Of a DNA stretch of 64,000 bases, positions 46,824 to 55,936 are shown piece by piece. The translations under genes and the position numbers were made by a program. Source of the stretch: Planctomycetaceae bacterium (GTDB lineage: Bacteria > Planctomycetota > Planctomycetia > Pirellulales > Pirellulaceae); the NCBI GenBank assembly GCA_016794985.1, contig JAEUIQ010000008.1:1-64000 (forward strand). The letters are read 5' to 3'. The notes under the pieces were generated by a model that saw only the letters and a list, made by a program, of their open reading frames with translations, was not told where the DNA came from and made no database searches. Position 1 is the stretch's first letter. Each line of letters starts with the position of its first letter.

Positions 46824-48392
46824 ATGAGTGACCGAAGACGGCGATGGATCTGCCAATTCCTTTTCATGGCGGTATGTGTTTTGCCGACCACTTGGGTCTT
46901 GCTGCGCATTGCCTATCGTCCAAGTCCGCAAGATTATGCCCAACAGTTGCAACTCCAATTTGGAGTACCGGTTGCGGTGGACCGTGTGGTAACGCCTTCG
47001 CCTGAATTCACTTGTTTGTACGATGTGCGGTGGCAACACCCTGAGACCGGACAATGGGCGGTTGCGGACCGCTTGACCTGCTGGCACGGCCAGGAATTGG
47101 AAACGCGCGCTCGGTGGCAAATCGAGCAATTGACGGTGCGCGAAGCTGCGTTGCCAGACGTGTTTGCGCAGTTTCACCAGAACGTGGTTCGCCAGCGATT
47201 GTATTCGGCTACCCATGAAAACGGCGGTAGCGATTTGCCGATTCCGATGCTGCATATTCGCAGTCTCGTCGTGATGCCGGGGGGAGGCTTCAACTTGCCG
47301 AACGAGTCTTCGGAGCGTCCCGTCGTGAAGTTGAAAGATGTTCTCGTGCATTGGAGCGCGGACTCCGCTGACCTGACCCCACGCCTCGAAATGGCGGCCA
47401 AATTGGTGCCGCCTCGAGTGGACGCCGATCTACTCGCGGTTGATTCTCCATCGGCGGAGGTCCCGATTGTGGCATCCGTCGAACGCCAGTCCATCCCGAA
47501 TCGTACGACTGGGCAACGAGAATACACGACAAGTTGGGAAGTTGCCGTCTTGGAACGTTCGTTGCCGATGGCTTGGGTGAACTTGGGGCCGTGGGCCAAT
47601 TGGATAGGGAATCGTTCCGATTTGGAATTTTCCGGTTTGATCGGCGGGAACATCTTTGAAAATCATTGGGAGTTGATCTGTCGTCAGGCCAACATTCGTG
47701 GGTGGGAGTTATCCGACCTCGAGTATCTGGTGGGAGGGCACCGCAGCAGCAATCAAGCTCGGCTGGACTTGAAGGTTCATGAAGTTTCGTGGGTGGGTAA
47801 GGCCCATGAACTGAGGGAATGGAAAACCTGTGATGTCGAAATGTCGGCGAGCGATGGTGTCTTGGACCAACGTTGGTTGCAATTAGCGCAACAGTCCTTG
47901 GGCTTGATGCCGACGGTGGGCGCTGTCCAACCCGCATCGTTTCACGGAGACGTCGAAGAACCGGGGCATCTTCGGTTTCGCGAAATGAACTTTGGCGTGC
48001 GTTTGCAGAACGGCGTTTGGTTTTTTTCTCCGGTTGATTCCAACAATGAAAAACGGCCGATCTTGCAAAGTCCGAATCAAGAAGAGCAGATCGATTGGCC
48101 CAATCGCGAACCGCGCGTGTGGGACTCGGCACGGGCTACGCATGCGGCGGCTCGAGTATCGTATGTCGAAGCCACATCGGTCGGCGGCGCGGATTCGAAT
48201 CGTCGCCCATTAGTGATTGCCCCGATCGAATTCACATGGCAACCGAACCAATTTATCCAGGGTATTCCACAAGCAGACTCCATCTATCAGGAGCTGATGG
48301 GCCTGCCTGTTTCCGAGCCCAACTTGAATCCGCAAGACCTGCAACGATGGTTAGAGCACCCGACCTCCATCGGGGACGCGTGGCCAAAATAA
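46824..48392 (+). CDS. Single-pass anchored protein, unknown
   Basis: The 522-residue protein has an Arg-rich start (MSDRRRRW) and one hydrophobic segment at about 10-28, giving an N-terminal anchor with the rest outside the membrane. The body is mixed alpha/beta, rich in Trp, without recognisable motifs. Repeated LEMAAKLVPP and DLEFSGLIGGN-like stretches recall membrane-associated AsmA-like beta-rich proteins, but I would not assign a family. It lies 51 bp after aroC and may share its transcript. Confidence 0.7.
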   Translation: MSDRRRRWICQFLFMAVCVLPTTWVLLRIAYRPSPQDYAQQLQLQFGVPVAVDRVVTPSPEFTCLYDVRWQHPETGQWAVADRLTCWHGQELETRARWQIEQLTVREAALPDVFAQFHQNVVRQRLYSATHENGGSDLPIPMLHIRSLVVMPGGGFNLPNESSERPVVKLKDVLVHWSADSADLTPRLEMAAKLVPPRVDADLLAVDSPSAEVPIVASVERQSIPNRTTGQREYTTSWEVAVLERSLPMAWVNLGPWANWIGNRSDLEFSGLIGGNIFENHWELICRQANIRGWELSDLEYLVGGHRSSNQARLDLKVHEVSWVGKAHELREWKTCDVEMSASDGVLDQRWLQLAQQSLGLMPTVGAVQPASFHGDVEEPGHLRFREMNFGVRLQNGVWFFSPVDSNNEKRPILQSPNQEEQIDWPNREPRVWDSARATHAAARVSYVEATSVGGADSNRRPLVIAPIEFTWQPNQFIQGIPQADSIYQELMGLPVSEPNLNPQDLQRWLEHPTSIGDAWPK

Positions 48393-48562
48393 CCAGTGGA
48401 TTGGCAATCACCACGTCTTAGATTTTGGACCGGGGGCCGGAAATCCGGATGAGTATGTTACGGGCTCAATCGTTTCGGAACTGGTCGTCTTGTCTGCGGA
48501 GTAAAAAACTGGAGACATTATCAAAGGCGAAGTTGCAGGCTGACGTTTCACTTCCAGGAAAA

Positions 48563-51500
48563 TCATTGCAGCCGTTCGATAATACCTTGTCCTTCCACTT
48601 GCCACGCATCGATTTCCGGAAATTTCAATTTACATGGTAGACCTGTCTTAATTTGAGGGACAAGAGCCATATCGTTGAGAACTGAAACTTGCAGTTCCAG
48701 GTCGTTGTACACTCTGTCGACGGATTGCACGGTCAACCACATCGGTTCCTCCAAGTAACCAATCCGCTGGGTTTTCCGAACGCGTAGTTTCGTCAGATCA
48801 CCCGTTCGTAATGCCAAACGCAGGTCTGAATAAAAATCACGTTGGTTGCTTTGGACTGCCGGTTTCTGATCATCCTCACCTAAGGGCCGACCGTATCGCA
48901 CAACTCCATGCTGTCGAAACAACTTACTCACGTTGGTTGTCTTCTGGAATTTCCATTCACTTGACGGCAATACGAACCTGGCCTGGCTTACATCGTGCCA
49001 AACCGCGATTTTCTCACCAGCCAGCGTTTCTAATGACGGCAGAATCTTAGATATCTGATTGTTTGTATCCTGATCAGGTTTTGAGAAAAACTCGGAGACT
49101 TTCCGCAATTCTCTTCCCACGACGATCACAGCTTTTGCATTGTCAGCGGCAACGGCTTCAGGGATGAAGTCGACGCGTTCGAGGGGATCAACGGAATCCT
49201 TCGATTGAAACTGCACGTACCACTTGGTATGCGGAGGCGTCACCGATTCCAAAAAGAAGGTCTCGATCGGGTCGGCACATCCAGGGAAATTTGCTATGCG
49301 AATGACCTTGAACTCATTCTGGAGCCCCTCCTGAAGCGCAGCCGCGATCTTCTCTGAGTCGAGAGCAACGGGTTGCTTCAAGTAAACGACCCATTGTAGT
49401 GTTGACCAGAACGATTCCAGATCAAATGAATCCCGTCTTTGTAGTTCGCGGTACTCGGGTCGAAAGATATCCCATCCGAATTTGGATGAATCTGCCAAAC
49501 CGCTAAGTGATTGCGGCCCCGACTCTAGCAATTTTTTAGCAGCGTCTGAGTGTTTTTGCTGATGGGCGTCGATCAACGCCTCGATCAACGATTTTTCGCG
49601 TGGATCGTCGCTAGTAAGCTCTCGAGCCAATTCGTAATTGCCATTGCGAACGTGAATTCTGGCAAGGATTTTCTCGTGATAGTCGACGATGAAGTCTGTG
49701 GACTCAGAATCGCTGTTCAGCTTTGCAGCTTTTCCTAACCATTCCACAACGCCGGTCGGGTTTAGTTTTTCAGATTCGTGACGAACCATCCATACGGCGA
49801 ATTCCTTATCGACGGGAACGGAAGCAATGTGCTCGGCAATCAATCGCTCCAGTTGCTCGGGGGCCTCGTCAGGCAAGTCGATTTCGAGTTCATAAAACAA
49901 TTTCGATTTCTCGGGTGAAGCTCGGTAGTACTCCAACCAAGTGTCGTTTTCACAGAGGGTTTGCAGAAGCTGACGATTCGCGAAATGTTTGGGCCAACCC
50001 TTGTCGGTTGCCGATCGAATTGCATTTTCGAAACTTGCGACCGCTTCGGGCAATTGTTCGTGATGGGCGGCGAGATGGCCTTGATATAGGAAGAGATTGG
50101 GATCGTTGGGGTGATTCTGCCGGTGCATCTCTAGCAACCTAGTCAAAGAATCCCATTTCTTGAGATCGATCAGAACATCCGCCAACTCCACAAAGAATGT
50201 ATCAAGCCATTCCCCGTGACTCCCCGAACGCTGAACAATTTCTTCGTACGCAGGCTCGAATCGGCCCGTCAACACCATGACCTGGGCAAATTTCTGCGGG
50301 AGCACGTCGCGTAGTTCGACGTGTTCTTCATAAGGAAATTCATTCTCTTCCGAGCCCGGCTCCTCAGTTTGACGTCCAAATGGGTTATCGGACCTTTCTC
50401 TGGCGTCCGTCAATTTCTGCTTCGGTTTCCAAAACTCGAACCGATGTCGAATTTCTTGTTCCGCACGCCCCAGTTCTCCGTTTGCAATTAGATACTCGAG
50501 CAATCTACACACCGCCAGATGGTCGTTGGGGTCGTACTTCAGGTGATGAAGTAACAATCGGGTCCACTCCGATTCCGAGAGCGTTGAATCCGTGTTTCGC
50601 CTGGCCCAATATTCTGAGACAATCATTTCCGATTTTTTAGGCTCAACGTCGTACGCCTCCTCCATTCTCCCAAGTAAGAGCAGCGTTCGGGAAGCGGCTG
50701 ATGCGAATTTGTTTTTTTGTTCGGGCTCAACTGATGCGTTCATCGCAAGTTGAAAATGCGAATACGCTGTTTCCTGGTCTTCATGTAAAGCCGCCAGTTC
50801 GCCTTTCAAGTAGGCGGTTTCAGCCGCTTCGGGAGCCGTCGCCTCGGCGAAAGAAACGACCTTTTCAAGCAACCATTGGTCGTAGTCATTTGTATGTGGG
50901 TAGTGGGGCAACTCAACCGCGAATTGCAACGGAGTTTCTAGGTGCTCAAGCAAAAAGTTCACAACTGGAAACGCAACTTCGCCTTCGTCCTCAATGAATT
51001 CACGTAACTCATTTGTAGACCAATCGGTATATTTGAAGAAACCTGCCAACGCATCGTCACCGTCGGAGGGTTTGCCTGTTGCGTGCAGGGCCAGCCCCAA
51101 CCACAAGGACACATCAGGCGAGTGTCGAACGAGATCGAGATAAGATTGCCCATGCTGGATCGATGCGTGATAGTCTTTCAATTTAAACAGGGCAAGTTGT
51201 TGAGCCCGATGCGCTCCGGGGAATTTTTTGGAGTCGGTAACTTGTCGACCACACTCTAGTGCCAATTGGTAATCGCGGATAGCCAGGTAAAAATATGCCG
51301 TCCGCACCCGGTCGAAGTCTCGCGATTGTGAGGCGGCTTCCGGTTTGGCTTCGATCGAACGGATTAAACGCCTGACGACATCGTGTGTGTAACGGTCGAT
51401 CACTTGTTCAAAACCTTCCAAGTCGAATTCGGCACTGCTGCCTTGATCGGAAATTAGTGCATGATGTTTGCTTTGCCGCTCGGAATAGGTCACTCCTTGG

Positions 51501-52093
51501 TCGATTCGTTGCCAATCAAATACCTTCCAAGTATCACCGTCTGGTGCGAACCAGAACTTCCATTCGCGAGTCTCCCAGCCAAGCTCCGCAGATCCAATAG
51601 CTTGTACAACTCGAGTTTCGGGGGCGGTCTGAGGTTGATCAACGTGCACGAACTTGAGCGAGTCTAAGAACTCGGTTGGAACGAAATCTGGAAGGCTCGC
51701 TCGCAGTTCAATTTTCTGCGGTTCCGTTAGCTTTCGCGATCCATCTACGGCTAATATTCGTTCGTACAACTTTGTTTTGTTTACCGGTAATAGTTGCGAG
51801 GGCGAAAACTGTGTCTCGATTTGTTCTCCCAACTGTTTTAGGAATTGCTCAAAATCAGGCAGGTCAATTGGGGGCGGGGTAAGCAATGTGCTGGAGTTTG
51901 TTTCGTGTGTCGCTCGGTTGGAAGCCGAGTGCTCAGAAACTTTCGATACATCGATAGAAGGATTCGATTTTTCCTGCAAAGAGTTCATGCCCCGAAGCAA
52001 CTCAATTGGAGCGTAAACTGCCAGTGTCAGACACGTAAGGACGACCCCGCCGACAATGAAGCGACTAGGCAATGGGCTTGATGTTGGATTCAT
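48563..52093 (-). CDS. Very large membrane-anchored TPR protein
   Basis: The 1176-residue protein has an N-terminal membrane segment (FIVGGVVLTCLTLAVYAPI, about residues 12-30). The extended body carries many TPR-like helix pairs with the patterns AHRAQQLALFKLKDYHASI, LFLYQGHLAAHHEQLPEAVA and similar, spread from about residue 260 to 900. The last 250 residues are beta-rich and end in a small domain. TPR proteins act as scaffolds. The ATG at 52093 is preferred; an upstream start at 52114 is not well supported. No neighbours suggest a role. Confidence 0.8.
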   Translation of the reverse strand: MNPTSSPLPSRFIVGGVVLTCLTLAVYAPIELLRGMNSLQEKSNPSIDVSKVSEHSASNRATHETNSSTLLTPPPIDLPDFEQFLKQLGEQIETQFSPSQLLPVNKTKLYERILAVDGSRKLTEPQKIELRASLPDFVPTEFLDSLKFVHVDQPQTAPETRVVQAIGSAELGWETREWKFWFAPDGDTWKVFDWQRIDQGVTYSERQSKHHALISDQGSSAEFDLEGFEQVIDRYTHDVVRRLIRSIEAKPEAASQSRDFDRVRTAYFYLAIRDYQLALECGRQVTDSKKFPGAHRAQQLALFKLKDYHASIQHGQSYLDLVRHSPDVSLWLGLALHATGKPSDGDDALAGFFKYTDWSTNELREFIEDEGEVAFPVVNFLLEHLETPLQFAVELPHYPHTNDYDQWLLEKVVSFAEATAPEAAETAYLKGELAALHEDQETAYSHFQLAMNASVEPEQKNKFASAASRTLLLLGRMEEAYDVEPKKSEMIVSEYWARRNTDSTLSESEWTRLLLHHLKYDPNDHLAVCRLLEYLIANGELGRAEQEIRHRFEFWKPKQKLTDARERSDNPFGRQTEEPGSEENEFPYEEHVELRDVLPQKFAQVMVLTGRFEPAYEEIVQRSGSHGEWLDTFFVELADVLIDLKKWDSLTRLLEMHRQNHPNDPNLFLYQGHLAAHHEQLPEAVASFENAIRSATDKGWPKHFANRQLLQTLCENDTWLEYYRASPEKSKLFYELEIDLPDEAPEQLERLIAEHIASVPVDKEFAVWMVRHESEKLNPTGVVEWLGKAAKLNSDSESTDFIVDYHEKILARIHVRNGNYELARELTSDDPREKSLIEALIDAHQQKHSDAAKKLLESGPQSLSGLADSSKFGWDIFRPEYRELQRRDSFDLESFWSTLQWVVYLKQPVALDSEKIAAALQEGLQNEFKVIRIANFPGCADPIETFFLESVTPPHTKWYVQFQSKDSVDPLERVDFIPEAVAADNAKAVIVVGRELRKVSEFFSKPDQDTNNQISKILPSLETLAGEKIAVWHDVSQARFVLPSSEWKFQKTTNVSKLFRQHGVVRYGRPLGEDDQKPAVQSNQRDFYSDLRLALRTGDLTKLRVRKTQRIGYLEEPMWLTVQSVDRVYNDLELQVSVLNDMALVPQIKTGLPCKLKFPEIDAWQVEGQGIIERLQ

Positions 52094-52806
52094 TAGTAGA
52101 TTCCGATCACGCAATTTGGTTCTCTGCCAAAATGAAGCATTTTTGGCAAACTTGTTTCTGTCTTGAAAGTTCAGTACAAGACCTTGTGAGGCCGGCGAGC
52201 TTTAGGTACGTCGCAAGTCCACTGGCGGCTGGCGGGTGCATAAGCTCGATCTCGTCATCACGATAACGAGGGTAGAAGTTTCTCGCGATAGGAGCATCAT
52301 TCATCGCGGCGAAATTTCGCGGTTTCGAATTGAGTTGCCCGCGGGAAGGTCGTTTTCCTGCCATTGTTGAAAGCCTGATTCCAAACATGTTGGACGAAAC
52401 TTCATAACCCATGCATCGAACTGCCGGCGCATTCCCGATGTTTCATTTACGGAAAGGAATTGCCACAGCTGGGACTGAGTTTAATTTGTCGCCGCGTTGC
52501 GGCAATTTATGACGTTTAGGTTTTGCTGCTCCGTGGGTTAGCGCCCACGGCTAGAACGTTTTGCCGCTTTGTGGCTGTTTTCAGTTCGGGGCGACGTTCC
52601 GTGGGATGGCACCCGTGACTATTCAACGCCTCGTTCTGACTTTTGGGGAGAATGCGACTCAATTCGGTTGCACGGTTTGTTGGCCTCCGTCACAATTTGG
52701 AATGGAAATGGGGAGATTTGACGGGGTGGTTTTGAGGGTTCACCAACCAGCGAGTTAGCCTGCGGCGATCGTCAGGCGATATCTACTAGCCAAACACGAG
52801 GCGACG
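52094..52806. other. Intergenic region with short palindromic repeats
   Basis: These 713 bp separate the divergent TPR and DUF1080 genes. A 101-codon leftward frame at 52107-52412 has no ribosome site or family resemblance, and I do not call it. Two related hairpin-like modules occur: CCGTGGGTTAGCGCCCACGG at 52530-52549 (7-bp stem) and a diverged one starting CCGTGGGATGGCACCC at 52599. Each is followed by CTA-type sequence and AACG. Similar GCGCCCACGGCTA modules are, to my recollection, scattered in planctomycete genomes. Confidence 0.5.
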
Positions 52807-53499
52807 ATGATTCGAAAAACATTACTTTGTCTATGGTTCGCTTGGACTTCGTCGCAGATCGAGTTGCCGATCCTAGCGCAAGAGGTTGTCGACGTCAAAC
52901 CGGTTCAGGCTGTAAACGCATTGTCGGACGAAGAACTTTCGGCGGGCTTTCGCTCGTTGTTTGATGGCCAGACGTTGGCGGGTTGGAAAGGCAATACGAA
53001 GATCTTTCGAGTTGAAGATGGCGCGATCGTTGGCGGAGGCATGGAACAAGCGTTACCCAACAACGAGTTCCTCCGCAGCGAGCAGGAATATCAAGACTTC
53101 GAACTCCGCTTGCAATTCAAGCTGGTCGGTGAGAACGCCAACGCGGGCGTGCAGATTCGAACCGCCGAAATCCCGGATCACCACGAAGTGATCGGTTATC
53201 AAGCCGATATGGGCAATGGCTGGTGGGGTTGTTTGTATGACGAAAGTCGGCGAAATCGTGTCTTGGCAGGTCCGCCTGAGGATCAACGCGACAAAGTTAT
53301 CCGCGTCGACCAATGGAACGATTACCGCATCCTCTGCGAAGGGCCGCGGATTCAGTTGTGGATCAATGGCGTGCAGACGGTTGATTACACCGAGCAAGAC
53401 GATCAGATATCGCGACAGGGCATCATTGCGCTACAAATTCACAGCGGTCCACCGGCAGAAGCGTCCTATCGAAGTATTCGCATCCGGGAAATTCGTTAG
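52807..53499 (+). CDS. DUF1080 (3-keto-disaccharide hydrolase-like) secreted protein
   Basis: The 230-residue protein has a signal peptide, then the DUF1080 concanavalin-like fold signatures: FRSLFDGQTLAGWKG, FLRSEQEYQDFELRLQFK, NAGVQIRTAE, and the final GIIALQIHSGPPAEASYRSIRIREI. Some family members hydrolyse 3-keto-glycosides formed by Gfo/Idh/MocA-type oxidation; most planctomycete paralogues are untested. GAGG lies before the ATG. An NAD(P)HX epimerase gene follows after 11 bp, so they are probably co-transcribed. Confidence 0.9.
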   Translation: MIRKTLLCLWFAWTSSQIELPILAQEVVDVKPVQAVNALSDEELSAGFRSLFDGQTLAGWKGNTKIFRVEDGAIVGGGMEQALPNNEFLRSEQEYQDFELRLQFKLVGENANAGVQIRTAEIPDHHEVIGYQADMGNGWWGCLYDESRRNRVLAGPPEDQRDKVIRVDQWNDYRILCEGPRIQLWINGVQTVDYTEQDDQISRQGIIALQIHSGPPAEASYRSIRIREIR

Positions 53500-53510
53500 A
53501 GGAACGTGCC

Positions 53511-54248
53511 ATGTTGCCGTCCAACTTGAACCGGCGAACCGAACCTATGTCTCGGGCCCAGTCGCGTTCGGTCGATCGCATCGCCATTCAGGAGTTTGGC
53601 TTTCCCAGTTTGATCTTGATGGAGAACGCGGCCAGCGGTGCCGCGAGGTTCTTACAAAGTCGTTATCGACCTGAAGTCGATGGCGGCATTCTCGTCGTTT
53701 GTGGTGGCGGCAACAACGGCGGAGACGGATTGGCGATGGCGAGGCATCTATACAATATGGGCTTGCCGGTTTCCTTACTGTTGGCGGCTGATCGAGGCCA
53801 GCTGAGTCATGACTGCCAGGTGCAATGGCAAATCGTACGCAAGACGAAAATGCCGATCGCGGCGTTCTCGCCCAATGCTTCTCCGATCGGCTTTGCGAAT
53901 CAATGGAGCGAGGCATGGGAGCTGTTGAGTCCGGTGCTTGGCCGGTTGTCGTGGATCGTGGATGCCGTTTTGGGCACGGGTTCGACGGGTCCGCTGCGTC
54001 CACCTTTGGACCTATTGGTGCGTAAAATGCAGGCGATCCCCGCGACCCATCGAATGGCATTGGATCTGCCGACGGGTTGGGATTGCGACTCCGGGCCGAC
54101 TGGTCCGGACGTCTTCCGGGCGACCGTGACCTACACATTTGTGGCCCATAAGATTTCGTTTCAACATCCTTCCGCCGCCGAATTCTTGGGTGAAATCGTG
54201 GTGGGCGATATTGGCGTGCCCCCCGAGGTCGTGCAAAGGGTCGGCTAA
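53511..54248 (+). CDS. nnrE: NAD(P)H-hydrate epimerase
   Basis: The 245-residue protein is a YjeF N-terminal domain with GGGNNGGDGLAMARHL (about 64-79) and DAVLGTGSTGPLRPP in the second half, typical of the Rossmann-like epimerase. It converts R-NAD(P)HX to the S-form for repair by a dehydratase. The dehydratase domain (NnrD) is absent and must be encoded elsewhere. The ATG at 53511 has AGAGGAA upstream, within the end of the preceding gene. Confidence 0.88.
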   Translation: MLPSNLNRRTEPMSRAQSRSVDRIAIQEFGFPSLILMENAASGAARFLQSRYRPEVDGGILVVCGGGNNGGDGLAMARHLYNMGLPVSLLLAADRGQLSHDCQVQWQIVRKTKMPIAAFSPNASPIGFANQWSEAWELLSPVLGRLSWIVDAVLGTGSTGPLRPPLDLLVRKMQAIPATHRMALDLPTGWDCDSGPTGPDVFRATVTYTFVAHKISFQHPSAAEFLGEIVVGDIGVPPEVVQRVG

Positions 54249-54300
54249 TCGGATTGATCCTTTCGACCGTCTTGATCCGACCGACCCCATTCGCGTTCGT

Positions 54301-54330
54301 TTGGGTAATTTGTGTTGTTTTTGGTAAAAT
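54301..54330 (+). promoter_or_regulatory. Candidate sigma-70-type promoter for the membrane HTH gene
   Basis: TTGGGT (54301-54306) and TAAAAT (54325-54330) are separated by 18 bp. They lie about 140 bp before the start codon. Both boxes have mismatches, so the call is tentative. Confidence 0.35.
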
Positions 54331-54467
54331 CGGCGGGCAAAACTTGCAGTTCTAAATCGGGCTCTTAGAATAGAGAAAGGCGAAAATGCCGCCGTTTTCT
54401 TGCCGAGGCGTCTCGCGACGTTCCCTCGGTTGGTTCGTTTTTGATCTCCCATTGGAGCCATCCCCAC

Positions 54468-55553
54468 ATGTCATCGGAATTGATCCCACTGGCCGAAGCT
54501 GCTGTCCAACTAGGCGTTTCCGTCGAAAAACTGTTGGAAATGCGATCGAACAAGCAGATCTTCGGGATTCGCGACGGGTCCAGTTGGAAATTCAAGAAGA
54601 GTGAGTTGGATCGCGTTAAAGAAGATCTGGGGTTGGGGTCTGGTCAGATATCGGACATTGATACGCCAGTGGAAAATGTGTCCGATTCGATGGATTTGTT
54701 GGATGGCAGCGATGAGCTTTTGCTGTCCGACAGCGGCTCCGGAGCAATGTCGGGTAGTCTCCTACGGGACTCGGACGAACTCTCGCTGGAAGATGATCAG
54801 CCAGCGGCGAAGGGCAAGGGCAAGCCGGACGACACCGGAAAGGCGTCGGACAAAGAAAACAGCGACAATCTCGACTTGTTGGATGACGAGCTATTCAAGT
54901 CAGACGAGTTGAGCCTACAGGATAGTGCGGGTCTGGACAGCGGTGAAATGAGCAGCGATTTCGTCGACAGCAGCGATGTCGTGGTCGATGACAGCGATTC
55001 AAGTGGTTCCGACAGCGACAGCCTGTTGCTGGATGATGAGGATTTGGTTGTCAGCAACCAAGGTGTAGAAGAGGACGACTTCGAGTTATCGGACAGCAGC
55101 ATCCTTAGTTTGGACGACGGCGGCGGAGCAGACGATTTCGATCTCGAGCCGATCAGCGAATCCATGGACGATCAAAACAGCAGCTCGCAAGTGATTGCTC
55201 TGGAAGACTCGGACCTCATGGACGACTCGCATCCGACCATGATGGGAGGACCAAGTGGCGATCTTTTGTCCGCTGATGAGTTTAGCGATTCTGGAGCGGT
55301 GCCCCTCGAGTCATTCAGTGAATCAGTGTTCCCGACGGGTCAAGGCGCGATGGCCGGCGGCCCAGCAATGGTCCCTGCCGAACCGCCATTCACCGCCCTG
55401 CAGATTCTGTCGTTGGCATCCACTTTGTTGGTCACGGGGCTGTTGGCCATTTTGAGTTTGGATTTGGCGCAAAACATGTGGCAACCAAACGATTCGGGCT
55501 TTAGCAGCAACATCGCTAACTTGTTGGTCGATGCGATGCAGTTCGATCGCTAA
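54468..55553 (+). CDS. Membrane-tethered helix-turn-helix protein with Asp/Ser-rich linker
   Basis: The 361-residue protein starts with an excisionase/MerR-like helix-turn-helix (about residues 1-55, LIPLAEAAVQLGVSVEKLLEM then WKFKKSELDRV). Next is a linker of about 230 residues that is almost all Asp, Ser, Leu, Glu and Gly with repeated DSDELSL-type units. One hydrophobic segment follows (about 310-332, LSLASTLLVTGLLAILSL), and the C-terminus is short. This architecture suggests a DNA-binding domain attached to the membrane by a long acidic tether. The start at 54468 has GGAG ten bases upstream. The unusual terminator described separately follows. Confidence 0.8.
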   Translation: MSSELIPLAEAAVQLGVSVEKLLEMRSNKQIFGIRDGSSWKFKKSELDRVKEDLGLGSGQISDIDTPVENVSDSMDLLDGSDELLLSDSGSGAMSGSLLRDSDELSLEDDQPAAKGKGKPDDTGKASDKENSDNLDLLDDELFKSDELSLQDSAGLDSGEMSSDFVDSSDVVVDDSDSSGSDSDSLLLDDEDLVVSNQGVEEDDFELSDSSILSLDDGGGADDFDLEPISESMDDQNSSSQVIALEDSDLMDDSHPTMMGGPSGDLLSADEFSDSGAVPLESFSESVFPTGQGAMAGGPAMVPAEPPFTALQILSLASTLLVTGLLAILSLDLAQNMWQPNDSGFSSNIANLLVDAMQFDR

Positions 55554-55626
55554 CGGGTCCGACCAACCTTACACTTTCCGGTCGCAGGTCGATTGGTCTG
55601 CGACCTAGGAACGAAAGGACTCGAGC

Positions 55627-55740
55627 AAAAAAACTCGACCCCAAAAAAAACTCGACCCCAAAAAAACTCGACCCCAAAAAAAACTCGACCCCAAAAAAAA
55701 CTCGACCCCAAAAAAAACTCGACCCAAAAAAAAACTCGAC
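55627..55740 (+). repeat. Seven copies of a 16-17 bp terminator-arm repeat
   Basis: CTCGACCCC begins at 55634, 55651, 55667, 55684, 55701 and 55718, and a final CTCGAC at 55735. Each copy is preceded by a run of six to nine A residues, giving a unit of 16-17 bp. The last copy is the left arm of the terminator hairpin that follows. Each unit therefore repeats the AAAACTCGAC half of the stem. Confidence 0.9.
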
Positions 55741-55771
55741 TTGAGGGCCACAATTCCCAAGTCGAGTTTTT
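55731..55771 (+). terminator. Intrinsic terminator with amplified upstream arm
   Basis: AAAACTCGACTTG (55731-55743) pairs perfectly with CAAGTCGAGTTTT (55758-55770), followed by T and GTTTGT. The hairpin has a 13-bp stem and a 14-base loop. The stem is A/T-symmetric, so it could work in both directions, serving the HTH gene on the left and the oxidoreductase gene, which converges from the right. Confidence 0.85.
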
Positions 55772-55936
55772 GTTTGTCGAACTGCTTCTGGTCATCCTTG
55801 AGGCCATCACACCAGCGGCTTTGCCCGCTGAGTCCAATCGCGGTGCTTCCGTGCACCGAGCAATTGAACGTTCGAACGCTCATCAATTAATCAAGCCGAA
55901 CGAAAACTGTCAATCCCAGTCGTCTTCTGTCAAAGG

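Noticed and set aside
47290..48132. 280-codon leftward frame
   Set aside because: Opposite-strand shadow of the anchored-protein gene after aroC; composition is unlike a protein.
52107..52412. 101-codon leftward frame before the TPR gene
   Set aside because: No ribosome site and no recognisable sequence; it may be a chance open frame in an intergenic region.
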